Shown in pieces: positions 7,640-15,411 of a stretch of 64,000 nt of DNA; the first letter of the stretch is position 1; every line of letters starts with the position of its first letter. A program made the position numbers and the translations under genes. The stretch lies in NCBI RefSeq assembly GCF_012516375.2, contig NZ_CP051204.2, positions 1,364,001 through 1,428,000 on the forward strand, read 5' to 3'. Under the pieces are notes generated by a model. That model ran no database searches. It was not told the origin of the DNA and saw nothing but the letters and a program-made list of their open reading frames with translations. Origin of the DNA: Chitinophaga oryzae (GTDB lineage Bacteria > Bacteroidota > Bacteroidia > Chitinophagales > Chitinophagaceae).

Positions 7640-9385
7640 ATGCGAAAATTCCTATTACTCCTGTTGTTATGGGCTGGCAGCGTACATGCACAAACAATCT
7701 GGGTGTCGGGAGCAGTAGAAGACAGTATTACCCATCGTCCTGTGGCCGGCGTTAGCGTCAGCGTTGCGGAAGATACGACCAGGGTGCTGACCAACGCCTT
7801 CGGGCTTTTCAGAATTGGGATTCCCTCCGCTGTCGCTCAACTGCTGTTTACCCGGGAAGGTTATCGCCCGTTACAGCTGAAGGTGAAAGCCGCTGACCGG
7901 CTGCTGATAACATTGTCGCCTATACGTAAAGGCCCTGATGCCATTGCCCTGGCAAAAGCCAGTGCCCGCACACGGCAGAACAGCAACCCCAACTACGGCA
8001 ACGTAGGCATGGGAGTGCATGCTTTTTACAACGAAACATACGGGACCACTTATGAAAACAAGTTTGCCCGCACGCAGGTGCAGCCCGTGTCCGTATTTGC
8101 AGTAGATGTGGACAGGGCCGCCTATAGCAATATCCGGCGTTTCCTGCGGCTGAAAGAACCGGTGCCGGTAGATGCCGTCCGGATTGAAGAGATGGTGAAC
8201 TACTTCCATTACAATTATCCGCTGCCACCGGAAGGCCAGACCATGGCGATATACAGCCACTATACCACCTGCCCCTGGGAGCCGGCGCATCAGCTGCTGC
8301 AGATAGCGCTGCGGGCAAAAGCCTTGCAAACAGACAGCCTGCCGCCCAGCAACCTTGTCTTCCTGGTCGATGTTTCCGGTTCCATGGGCGTGCCCAACAA
8401 GCTGCCCCTGATGCAGGCGGCTTTCCGTATCCTGGTCAACAACCTGCGGCCGGTAGACAAGGTGGCCATCGTGGCCTATGCCGGTACGCCCGGTATCAAG
8501 CTGCCCGCTACGGCCGGAGACCAGAAAGAGAAAATCCTGAATGCCATCGATGACCTGGTGGCCGGCGGTGCCACTGCCGGCGAGGCGGCCATTAAAATGG
8601 CCTATCAGATCGCCGTGGAGCAGTTTATCCCGGACGGTAACAACCGCGTGATCCTGGCTACGGACGGGGACTTCAACGTAGGGCTTACCAGCGACGCCGA
8701 AATGGAGGAGCTGATCATGGAAAAAAAAGAAAGCGGGGTATTGCTGACGTGCCTGGGTTTCGGAATGAAAAATTATAAAGACTCCAAGCTGCAGTCCCTG
8801 TCCAGCAAGGGTAATGGCAACTTCGCCTATATCGACGACCTGGAAGAGGCCAGTAAGATCTTTGCGCGCGAATTCGGCAGTACGCTTTTCACCGTGGCGC
8901 GCGATGTGCAGACAACGGTAACGTTTAACCCCGCTATTGTAAAATCGTATAGGCTTATTGGTTATGAGAACAAAGTGTATGAAGCAGATACGGCTGCTCC
9001 GGCTAAACACGGCGGCGGCATAGTAGGGAGCGGGCATTGTGCGGTGGCCATGTATGAGATCGTGCCGCGTGACAACGTACCTGCGGGCGACAGCCTGCTG
9101 GCCAATGTCAGCATCGCTTACCGTCATCCGCAGGACACTGCCCTGTGTACGCTGGAAGCCGGGGTGAAAGCTGATGCCACAGCTTTCGAGAAGGCGCCGG
9201 ACGATTGCCGGTTTGCCGCTGCTGTGGCCTTATTGGGCATGATACTCCGTAACTCCGCTTACCGTGGCTGCGGTGATGCCGATATGGTCACAGACATCGC
9301 CCGAAGGGCCCTCGGTAAAGACAAAGAAGGGTATCGGCAGGAGTTCCTGAAGATGGTGAAGCAGGTCCGTAAGATGAAACGCTAG
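7640..9385 (+). CDS. Secreted VWA-domain protein, YfbK-like, with N-terminal carboxypeptidase-regulatory-like domain
   Basis: A protein of 581 residues. Signal peptide (about 1-17, VHAQ), a CarboxypepD_reg-like beta-sandwich (about 20-95, GAVEDSITHRPVAGVSVSV), the YfbK N-terminal region (SVFAVDVDRAAYSNIRRFL), a von Willebrand A domain with intact MIDAS motif DVSGSMG (about residue 245) and the YfbK C-terminal domain. Family members are envelope proteins that bind partners through a metal ion in the VWA domain; none of the close Bacteroidota relatives I know has a settled function. It is monocistronic and converges on the rRNA methyltransferase gene with a gap of three bases. Confidence 0.87.
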   Translation: MRKFLLLLLLWAGSVHAQTIWVSGAVEDSITHRPVAGVSVSVAEDTTRVLTNAFGLFRIGIPSAVAQLLFTREGYRPLQLKVKAADRLLITLSPIRKGPDAIALAKASARTRQNSNPNYGNVGMGVHAFYNETYGTTYENKFARTQVQPVSVFAVDVDRAAYSNIRRFLRLKEPVPVDAVRIEEMVNYFHYNYPLPPEGQTMAIYSHYTTCPWEPAHQLLQIALRAKALQTDSLPPSNLVFLVDVSGSMGVPNKLPLMQAAFRILVNNLRPVDKVAIVAYAGTPGIKLPATAGDQKEKILNAIDDLVAGGATAGEAAIKMAYQIAVEQFIPDGNNRVILATDGDFNVGLTSDAEMEELIMEKKESGVLLTCLGFGMKNYKDSKLQSLSSKGNGNFAYIDDLEEASKIFAREFGSTLFTVARDVQTTVTFNPAIVKSYRLIGYENKVYEADTAAPAKHGGGIVGSGHCAVAMYEIVPRDNVPAGDSLLANVSIAYRHPQDTALCTLEAGVKADATAFEKAPDDCRFAAAVALLGMILRNSAYRGCGDADMVTDIARRALGKDKEGYRQEFLKMVKQVRKMKR

Positions 9386-9388
9386 GGC

Positions 9389-10330
9389 TTATTTGGTAAG
9401 CCGGTAGCATTTACGCACCATTTTCTGCTGAAAGTCGAAAGGGAGCGTTTGATTGGTGATATCCCTGATACTGCCCGCATTGATCTTGTCTTCCTCCAGT
9501 ATAAAACGCCGGTAGTTATTGCTGAAATACACCACGCCGTCTTTTTTGGTGGCCAGCAGCACTTTATTAAGCAGTTCAGCATGGTCCCTTTGAATGTCGA
9601 GGAAATCCTTCATCCGCTTGCTGTTGGAGAAGGTAGGCGGGTCCATGATCACCAGGTCGAAGGTATTGAGTTTAAGGGTATCGAGATATTGCAGCACGTC
9701 GGCGTGCACAAAAGTATGTTTGCTGGTGTCGAAGCCGTTGAGCCGCATATTATCTTCGGCCCAGGCAAGGTAAGTCCTGGAGAGGTCCACAGATGTTATT
9801 TCCGCGGCGCCGCCGGCGGCAGCGTACACGGAGAACGAGCCGGTATAGCAGAAGAGGTTCAGCACTTTTTTGTCTTTCGCTTCATTGCGTACCATGCTGC
9901 GGGTGATGCGGTGGTCGAGGAAAAGGCCGGTGTCGAGATAATCGGACAGGTTGATCTTGAACTTCAGGCCGCCTTCGTGCACGGTCATTTCATGGCTTTC
10001 GCCGCTGAGTTTTTCGTATTGGCTCTGGCGGTTTTCTTTCCGTTGCCGTTGTTTCACCCAGATATTGGCCGGCGGAACGTTCAGCACTTTACTGATCAGT
10101 TCAAGGCAGGTGTCGAGCCAGGCTTCGTGGTCGGCTTCTTCCATCCCGTGACGGCGTTGATATTCGGCAATGTACACATGATCTTCATACATCTCGATGC
10201 TGAAGGGGAACTCCGGAATATCATCATCATACACCCGGTAGCAGGTGATGTTTTGCCGTTTTGCCAGTTTGGAAATATGCCGGAATACTTTGGTGAGCCG
10301 GTTCTCGAACATCTGCAGTTTGGAATCCAT
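9389..10330 (-). CDS. rlmK: 23S rRNA methyltransferase, RlmK-like
   Basis: A protein of 313 residues that aligns along its whole length with the C-terminal half of E. coli RlmKL, the enzyme making m7G2069 in 23S rRNA. Shared blocks visible by eye are CYRVYDDDIPEFPF near the N-terminus, NLSDYLDTGLFLDHRITR, the SAM motif LNLFCYTGSFSVYAA, and MDPPTFSNSKRM with QRDH after it. It lacks the THUMP/RlmL half, so it is a stand-alone RlmK. It lies downstream of dnaJ on the same strand, separated by a palindromic element. Confidence 0.87.
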   Translation of the reverse strand: MDSKLQMFENRLTKVFRHISKLAKRQNITCYRVYDDDIPEFPFSIEMYEDHVYIAEYQRRHGMEEADHEAWLDTCLELISKVLNVPPANIWVKQRQRKENRQSQYEKLSGESHEMTVHEGGLKFKINLSDYLDTGLFLDHRITRSMVRNEAKDKKVLNLFCYTGSFSVYAAAGGAAEITSVDLSRTYLAWAEDNMRLNGFDTSKHTFVHADVLQYLDTLKLNTFDLVIMDPPTFSNSKRMKDFLDIQRDHAELLNKVLLATKKDGVVYFSNNYRRFILEEDKINAGSIRDITNQTLPFDFQQKMVRKCYRLTK

Positions 10331-10337
10331 ATCATAA

Positions 10338-10478
10338 TATTTTCGGATTTTCGAATTTTTTGATTTGGATATTTAAAATGCAGCGAAGACCATAGCGAGT
10401 TTTTATAATCATTCGCTATGATCTTCGCTGCATTTTAAATATCTGAATTCGAAAATCAAAAAATCGAAAATCAACTAA
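10338..10478. repeat. Long palindromic element between dnaJ and rlmK
   Basis: Perfect 22-bp inverted arms at 10368-10389 and 10422-10443 (containing AAAATGCAGCGAAGA and its complement), with an inner stem ATAGCGA/TCGCTAT near the loop. The outer flanks are degenerate inverted copies of TTTTCGAATTTTTTGATTT and its complement, the last of which reaches the dnaJ stop codon at 10471. Built like the other palindromes but with its own core. Confidence 0.85.
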
Positions 10479-11640
10479 AAATGTCTCTGACTTTTTCGAA
10501 AAATCCTTTCTCCGATTTTTCCGGATTAGGTTTGAAATTGTCGGAGGTCTGAAGTTTGTCGAGCATCGCTTTTTCTTCCGCGCTGACGTGTTGTGGTGTC
10601 CAAACATTTACATGTATCAGCTGGTCACCTTTTTCATAGGAGTTCACGGAGGGGAAACCTTTGCCTTTGAGGCGGAAGATTTTACCGCTTTGTGTTCCTG
10701 CGGGTATTTTGATTTTCGCTTTACCGTCGATGGTAGGTACTTCCACCTGGGTGCCGTATACGGCATCGGGGAAGGAGATATGGAGGTCGTAGGCTACGTT
10801 GAGGCCATCGCGCTGCAGTTCAGGGTGTGGTTCCTCTTCGATGAGAATGAGCAGGTCGCCGGGTGCGCCGCCTCTTTCGCCGGCATTGCCTTTACCGCTC
10901 ATGCTCAGCTGCATGCCTTCCTGTACGCCTGCCGGGATGTCGATGCTCACCATTTCTTCACCGTACATGCGGCCTTCGCCTTTACAGTGGCCGCATTTGC
11001 TGGTGATGATCTGGCCTTCGCCGTGGCAGGTGGGGCAGGTGGTAACGGTCTGCATCTGGCCGAGGAAGGTCTGGGTAACTTTTCTTACCTGGCCGGAGCC
11101 GCCGCAGGTGTTACAGGACTGGAACGCGTTTTTGTCTTTCGCGCCCAGGCCGCCACAGTGCTGACAGGGAACGTATTTCTTTACTTTGATTTTTTTGTTG
11201 GCGCCTTTGGCGATTTCTTCGTAGGTCAGACGGATTTTCACACGCAGGTTGGAGCCGCGGGTGCCCCGGCCACGACGGCCGCCGCCGCCACCACGGCCAC
11301 CGCCTCCGAAGAAGCTGCCGAAAATATCGTCGTTACCGAAAATGTCACCGAAATTGGAGAAGATGTCTTCCATGTTCATGCCACCACCTCCAAAACCGCC
11401 GCTGCGGCCGCCGTTCATGCCAGCATGCCCGAAGCGGTCATATTGCGCGCGTTTGTCGGCATCGCTTAAAACCTCGTAGGCTTCGGCTGCTTCTTTGAAC
11501 TTTTCTTCCGCCTCCTTATTGTTGGGATTGCGGTCAGGGTGAAACTGCATGGCCACCTTCCGGTAAGCTTTCTTGATTTCATCCTGGGAGGCGGACTTGG
11601 AAACACCCAGTATTTCGTAATAATCTCTCTTGGTAGACAT
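10471..11640 (-). CDS. dnaJ: Chaperone DnaJ (Hsp40)
   Basis: A protein of 389 residues with the full type I DnaJ layout: J domain with the HPD tripeptide (MQFHPDRNP, about residue 33), a Gly/Phe-rich region (about 75-125), four zinc-finger repeats ([32 protein letters not shown], about 145-210) and the C-terminal substrate-binding domains. It delivers unfolded proteins to DnaK and stimulates its ATPase. The ATG at 11640 gives the standard [14 protein letters not shown] start; a start four codons earlier is unlikely. Downstream of grpE (110-base gap), so probably one operon. dnaK is not in the window. Confidence 0.96.
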   Translation of the reverse strand: MSTKRDYYEILGVSKSASQDEIKKAYRKVAMQFHPDRNPNNKEAEEKFKEAAEAYEVLSDADKRAQYDRFGHAGMNGGRSGGFGGGGMNMEDIFSNFGDIFGNDDIFGSFFGGGGRGGGGGRRGRGTRGSNLRVKIRLTYEEIAKGANKKIKVKKYVPCQHCGGLGAKDKNAFQSCNTCGGSGQVRKVTQTFLGQMQTVTTCPTCHGEGQIITSKCGHCKGEGRMYGEEMVSIDIPAGVQEGMQLSMSGKGNAGERGGAPGDLLILIEEEPHPELQRDGLNVAYDLHISFPDAVYGTQVEVPTIDGKAKIKIPAGTQSGKIFRLKGKGFPSVNSYEKGDQLIHVNVWTPQHVSAEEKAMLDKLQTSDNFKPNPEKSEKGFFEKVRDIFS

Positions 11641-11750
11641 TATAAAAATCACTTATAACCGGTGCAGGGCACCGGTTTTTTTCAGTAAAAAATATTGTTT
11701 TACATCAAGCATAGGCGATCGTTGCGGTACATGCCACATCGTCACGTCAC

Positions 11751-12344
11751 TTATTTACCCACTATCACCTTGGCATGACGGATCAGTTTGTCATTCAGGT
11801 AATAGCCTTCCTGTAATACATCCACCACTTTACCCTGAAGGTCTGGCGTAGGCGCCGGAATCTCGGTAATGGCATCGTGCAGGTCCGGATCAAAGGTGGT
11901 GTGCAGGCTTTCCATAGGTTTCAGCCCTTTGGCCTGCATAGTGGTTTTCAGCTTGTTGAATACCAGGTTTACCCCGTCTTTGAGAGAAGTGATATCGTTG
12001 GCAGTGCTCAGCTGTTTGGCAGCCCGCTCTGAATCATCCAGTACGTCCAGCAAAGATATGATAACTTCTTTACCTGCGGTTTGCAGCAGCTCCAGTCTTT
12101 CCTTGGCGGTGCGTTTACGGAAGTTATCAAACTCAGCCTGCAGACGGAGGTATTTATCCCGCATTTCGTTCAGTTGCTGGTCCTTTTTGATCAGTTCCTC
12201 TTCCGGTTCTACCTCTAATGCATTAGTCATATGAGATGTTTCACTGATATTTTCTTCAGCATTGAAATCAGGCATGCCTTTTTCGTTTTCTCCAGCATTG
12301 TTTGCCTGTCCGTTTGTCTGCATGTCTTGGTCTTTTTCTGTCAT
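11751..12344 (-). CDS. grpE: Nucleotide exchange factor GrpE
   Basis: A protein of 197 residues: an acidic, disordered N-terminus (about 1-55), a long coiled-coil helix (EELIKKDQQLNEMRDKYLRL and on) and the C-terminal beta domain ending HAKVIVGK, all typical of GrpE. It releases ADP from DnaK. I place the start at the ATG at 12344 (MTEKDQDMQ); the frame is open for seven more codons but those begin with an isoleucine run. A heat-shock operon with dnaJ is likely; the promoter must lie in or beyond the palindromic element at 12421-12541. Confidence 0.92.
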   Translation of the reverse strand: MTEKDQDMQTNGQANNAGENEKGMPDFNAEENISETSHMTNALEVEPEEELIKKDQQLNEMRDKYLRLQAEFDNFRKRTAKERLELLQTAGKEVIISLLDVLDDSERAAKQLSTANDITSLKDGVNLVFNKLKTTMQAKGLKPMESLHTTFDPDLHDAITEIPAPTPDLQGKVVDVLQEGYYLNDKLIRHAKVIVGK

Positions 12345-12420
12345 AATTGTAATGATTATCTGCAATTGTGCTTAGTCAATTATTTTGCCAACCGCTGTTT
12401 GGCCGCCAAAAAGACAGAAT

Positions 12421-12541
12421 CAATTACGAATTACGAATTACGAATTCAGGGCTGTTTTACACTAACTATTTATATTAGAATATTAAAATATGAATGGTTG
12501 GCTACCCCAATTCGTAATTCGTAATTCGTAATTCGTAATTG
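12421..12541. repeat. Palindromic element, TTCGTAA class
   Basis: Left arm 12421-12446 is three and a half copies of the heptamer ATTACGA; right arm 12509-12541 is four copies of the complement TTCGTAA. The 62-base loop is unrelated A/T-rich sequence. It fills the gap between the divergent grpE and rlmI genes, so it may touch both promoters. Same class at 40814-40899 and 54685-54773. Confidence 0.9.
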
Positions 12542-12548
12542 TTTAGCG

Positions 12549-12556
12549 TAGTTTTG
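12549..12556 (+). promoter_or_regulatory. Bacteroidota -7 box (TAgtTTTG)
   Basis: Exact TAnnTTTG match immediately after the palindrome and 12 bases before the ATG at 12569. Transcription would start almost at the start codon. Confidence 0.5.
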
Positions 12557-12568
12557 CCGTTCGAAATA

Positions 12569-13747
12569 ATGTCAATGACCAAAGTTTTTTTAAAGAAACA
12601 GATACAAAACAGGGTATTACTGGGCCACCCCTGGATCTTCGGCAACGAAGTGGGCGAAATCAAGGGGGACGTGGTTCCGGGTGATATCGTGGATGTACAT
12701 ACCCATCAGGGCTCTTTTCTCGGCAGAGGCTATATCAACCCCCAGTCGCAGATACTGGTGCGCCTGCTGACCCGCGACAAAAGCGAGGAAATAAACCCCG
12801 AATTCTTCTACCGCCGCCTGCTCAAATGCTGGGAATACCGGCAGAAACTGGGCTATGTGGAAAACTGCCGCCTCGTCTTCGGCGAAGCGGACGACCTGCC
12901 CGCATTGGTGATCGATAAGTTCAACGACTATTTTGTGCTGCAAACTCTGGCGTTGGGCATGGAAAAGTGGAAACCTGCCATCGTGGACGCCCTCAACCGT
13001 ATCTTCTCCCCGAAAGGGATCTATGAACGGAATGATGTGCCGGTAAGGGAACTGGAAGGGATGGAACAACAGAAAGGCTTCCTCAGCACTCCTTTCGATA
13101 CCAATGTAATCATCAACGAAAACGGACTGAAGTTCCATGTGGATATCGTGAACGGACAGAAAACCGGTTATTTCCTCGATCAGCAGGATAACCGCCGCGA
13201 AATCCGCCAGATAGTGAAAGACGCCAATGTACTGGAAGCTTTCTGTTACACCGGCACTTTCTCCTGCCATGCCGGCTATTATGGCGCTAAAAGCGTGCTG
13301 GGACTGGATATCTCTGAACATGCCGTGGAAACTGCGCGCCGCAACGCTGCGCTCAACAACCTCCAGGATATTTGCAAGTTCCAGGCGGTCAACGCATTCG
13401 ACCAGTTAAAACAATACACCCGGGAAGAACGCAAATTTGATGTGGTCATCCTCGATCCGCCGGCGTTCACCAAAAGCCGCGAAAATATCCGCAAAGCAGT
13501 AACAGGGTATAAGGAAATTAACCTCAGGGGCATGAAACTGCTTAATCAGGGCGGTTTCCTGGTGACGGCTTCCTGCACCAACCTCGTATCCCCGGAACTG
13601 TTCCTGGAAACCATCGATGCGGCAGCAAAGGACGCCAAAAAACGTCTCCGTCAGGTTACCTTTCAGACACAGGCAAAGGACCACCCCATCTTGAGGAATA
13701 TAGAGAATACAACGTACCTGAAATTTTTGATCGTAGAGATCGCGTAA
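12569..13747 (+). CDS. rlmI: 23S rRNA m5C methyltransferase, RlmI-like
   Basis: A protein of about 392 residues. An N-terminal PUA domain (about 1-80: LLGHPWIFGNEVGEI, then SFLGRGYINPQSQI) is followed by a central domain and a class I SAM fold with NGQKTGYFLDQQDNR, motif I LEAFCYTGTFSCHAG, and the catalytic ILDPPAFTKSR and VTASCTNLV (cysteine of the m5C mechanism). E. coli RlmI makes m5C1962 of 23S rRNA and has the same layout. The start at 12569 (or 12575) fits the family; upstream codons fall in the repeat and the -7 box. Confidence 0.88.
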   Translation: MSMTKVFLKKQIQNRVLLGHPWIFGNEVGEIKGDVVPGDIVDVHTHQGSFLGRGYINPQSQILVRLLTRDKSEEINPEFFYRRLLKCWEYRQKLGYVENCRLVFGEADDLPALVIDKFNDYFVLQTLALGMEKWKPAIVDALNRIFSPKGIYERNDVPVRELEGMEQQKGFLSTPFDTNVIINENGLKFHVDIVNGQKTGYFLDQQDNRREIRQIVKDANVLEAFCYTGTFSCHAGYYGAKSVLGLDISEHAVETARRNAALNNLQDICKFQAVNAFDQLKQYTREERKFDVVILDPPAFTKSRENIRKAVTGYKEINLRGMKLLNQGGFLVTASCTNLVSPELFLETIDAAAKDAKKRLRQVTFQTQAKDHPILRNIENTTYLKFLIVEIA

Positions 13748-13827
13748 GGATAAGTAGTGTAGCTTTCGGTATAGGCTTTCTTAGGATAATGTAATTGTGC
13801 GCTCGAGGGAAAGTCAATAGCTGAAAG

Positions 13828-14181
13828 CTATTTTACTACGTTAAATTTTCCGGATTCCACCAGGTTGCCCCGCTGGTCGCGTAATTGAAAGATATAAAGA
13901 CCATTGTAGTAGTTGTCCAGGTGGACAGTGGTACGGCTGCTGATGCCTTTTATCTGATCAATTTTCTTTCCGAGAAAATTGTACACAATAAGATCGTATA
14001 TACGGTCGTTATTATGCTGTTGAATTTCAAAGTTGATAAAATTGGTGGCAGGGTTGGGATAGAGTTTCACAATTTGCCTACCCCCCTCCGGATTGTTCGG
14101 CAGGGACCCGCTTTGCGCTTTACCCACAAGGGATAAGAGGCTGAAGAAAGTAAAAAAAATGAGGGTAGAGGTTTTCCACAT
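13828..14181 (-). CDS. Very small secreted protein with a T9SS type A sorting domain
   Basis: A protein of only 117 residues: signal peptide (about 1-22, ending GKAQ), a linker of some 15 residues, then a complete type A T9SS C-terminal domain (about 37-117) with the usual KLYPNPATNFINFE start, a VYNFLGKKI strand and the GLYIFQLRD...GKFNVVK end. There is thus almost no cargo. Such domains direct passage through the T9SS and are removed by the sortase PorU. It lies downstream of the PorP/SprF gene and the PKD genes on the same strand, with a 185-base A/T-rich gap. Remnant of a larger gene or a true mini-protein; I cannot tell. Confidence 0.85.
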   Translation of the reverse strand: MWKTSTLIFFTFFSLLSLVGKAQSGSLPNNPEGGRQIVKLYPNPATNFINFEIQQHNNDRIYDLIVYNFLGKKIDQIKGISSRTTVHLDNYYNGLYIFQLRDQRGNLVESGKFNVVK

Positions 14182-14366
14182 AATATTATAAAAATAAAGT
14201 TTTATTCAAATATTTCCCAATTTTTGTTTGTTAATAACGGCGCCCATAGCTCCATGTCTCACTCCTAAATATAACAAACTATACGCCATTTTGTTGGTTT
14301 TTTTACATTTTTACATAAAATTTAACGATTTTTATTTGGTGAAATAAGTCATTGTTTATCAATGAT

Positions 14367-15398
14367 TTAGAATCTTGGACAATTTAAACGCTCCAGGGTA
14401 CTGTTCCGGCTGTTAAGAAAACCCTTGAAAACCAATGACACTTCGAAGCCGCCAAAGCTCTGGCTGGCAGTCCTCAACTGCGAAATATTGGCGTCATAGC
14501 TCATGGCCACCTCAAATTTTTCCATATCTATTTTCACCGTCGGGATCACCGCATCATTCCAGCGTAGAAACAATCCGCCATAAATGGCACGGGTAGATTC
14601 CAGCCCCTCGTTCATCAGCCCGTAACCAATCAGCGCCCCGCCGATGTACTCTGAATACCCGCCCTGGTGCAGCTGGTTGTAATGCGCAATCAGCTTTACA
14701 CGCTCCTCGAGCGGAATAGTGATACCTGCATTGAAAGACAGTTTAGGCGCCAGTTCAATGTTTTTATCGTTATAGAAGGAAATCTTGGCCCGGTTGAAAT
14801 GGTACAGCGCTGCGCCGATAAAATAAGCCACATCTTCCCCGATTACGCTATTATAGCTTAGGCCCACGCCGGCATCAAGATAACTATATCCTTTCAGGGC
14901 CAGTTTGCCCTCTTCCCCGGTAGGGGCAGCCGGATCGAAACGGCCGCCGGTATACTGGTTGTTAAATGTCATGTTGGAGGGGTCGAACTGCCGTTGCACC
15001 AAACCGCCCATGACACCGAGGGACAAAAAACTTGTCTTGTCTTCGTTGAGCGACTTGTGATAGTTGACCGCCGGGAAGATCTGGGTGGACTGTAGTTTGG
15101 AGGTGCCGGCCCGGTCATAGGTGAGCTGCAGCCCGGTTGTCACATAGTCGTTGCCGTTACCGACGGGAAACTTGATTTCGCCGCTGACAGTTCCGGTTTG
15201 ATAAGGTATGGTCACACTGTTCCACTGGTTTCGGTATACCGCCTGAAAGCGCACATCTCCATTGAAAATGCCGATCAGCGCGGGATTGCGCAGTATCGGC
15301 GTTTCATAAAACTGTGACAGGTGTATGTCCTGCGCTTTGAGCTGTAACCCACAGCTGAAGCAGATGACTGTCAATAAGACTTTGTATACCGTTTTCAT
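14367..15398 (-). CDS. PorP/SprF family type IX secretion membrane protein
   Basis: A protein of 343 residues: signal peptide (about 1-22), the family's QDIHLSQFYETPILRNPALIG opening (DxxxSQ...P...NPA), repeated barrel strands and the terminal LNCPRF. SprF of Flavobacterium is needed for export of the giant adhesin SprB, and SprF-like genes generally sit beside genes for proteins with type B sorting domains. Here the gene starts 13 bases after the stop of the 952-residue PKD protein, so the two are surely co-transcribed. I infer it serves the three PKD proteins upstream. ATG at 15398 preferred over a GTG three codons earlier. Confidence 0.93.
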   Translation of the reverse strand: MKTVYKVLLTVICFSCGLQLKAQDIHLSQFYETPILRNPALIGIFNGDVRFQAVYRNQWNSVTIPYQTGTVSGEIKFPVGNGNDYVTTGLQLTYDRAGTSKLQSTQIFPAVNYHKSLNEDKTSFLSLGVMGGLVQRQFDPSNMTFNNQYTGGRFDPAAPTGEEGKLALKGYSYLDAGVGLSYNSVIGEDVAYFIGAALYHFNRAKISFYNDKNIELAPKLSFNAGITIPLEERVKLIAHYNQLHQGGYSEYIGGALIGYGLMNEGLESTRAIYGGLFLRWNDAVIPTVKIDMEKFEVAMSYDANISQLRTASQSFGGFEVSLVFKGFLNSRNSTLERLNCPRF

Positions 15399-15411
15399 AT
15401 AAACCACTTAA

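Noticed and set aside
9449..10363. A 304-codon frame opposite rlmK
   Set aside because: Antisense shadow of a clearly homologous methyltransferase; composition and lack of a start context are against it.
10588..11469. A 293-codon plus-strand frame opposite dnaJ
   Set aside because: Antisense to the zinc-finger and Gly/Phe regions of dnaJ.
12421..12541. Insertion-sequence or MITE terminal repeats
   Set aside because: Arms consist of short tandem units, there is no target-site duplication visible, and loops are unrelated between copies. A classical MITE would have a conserved interior.
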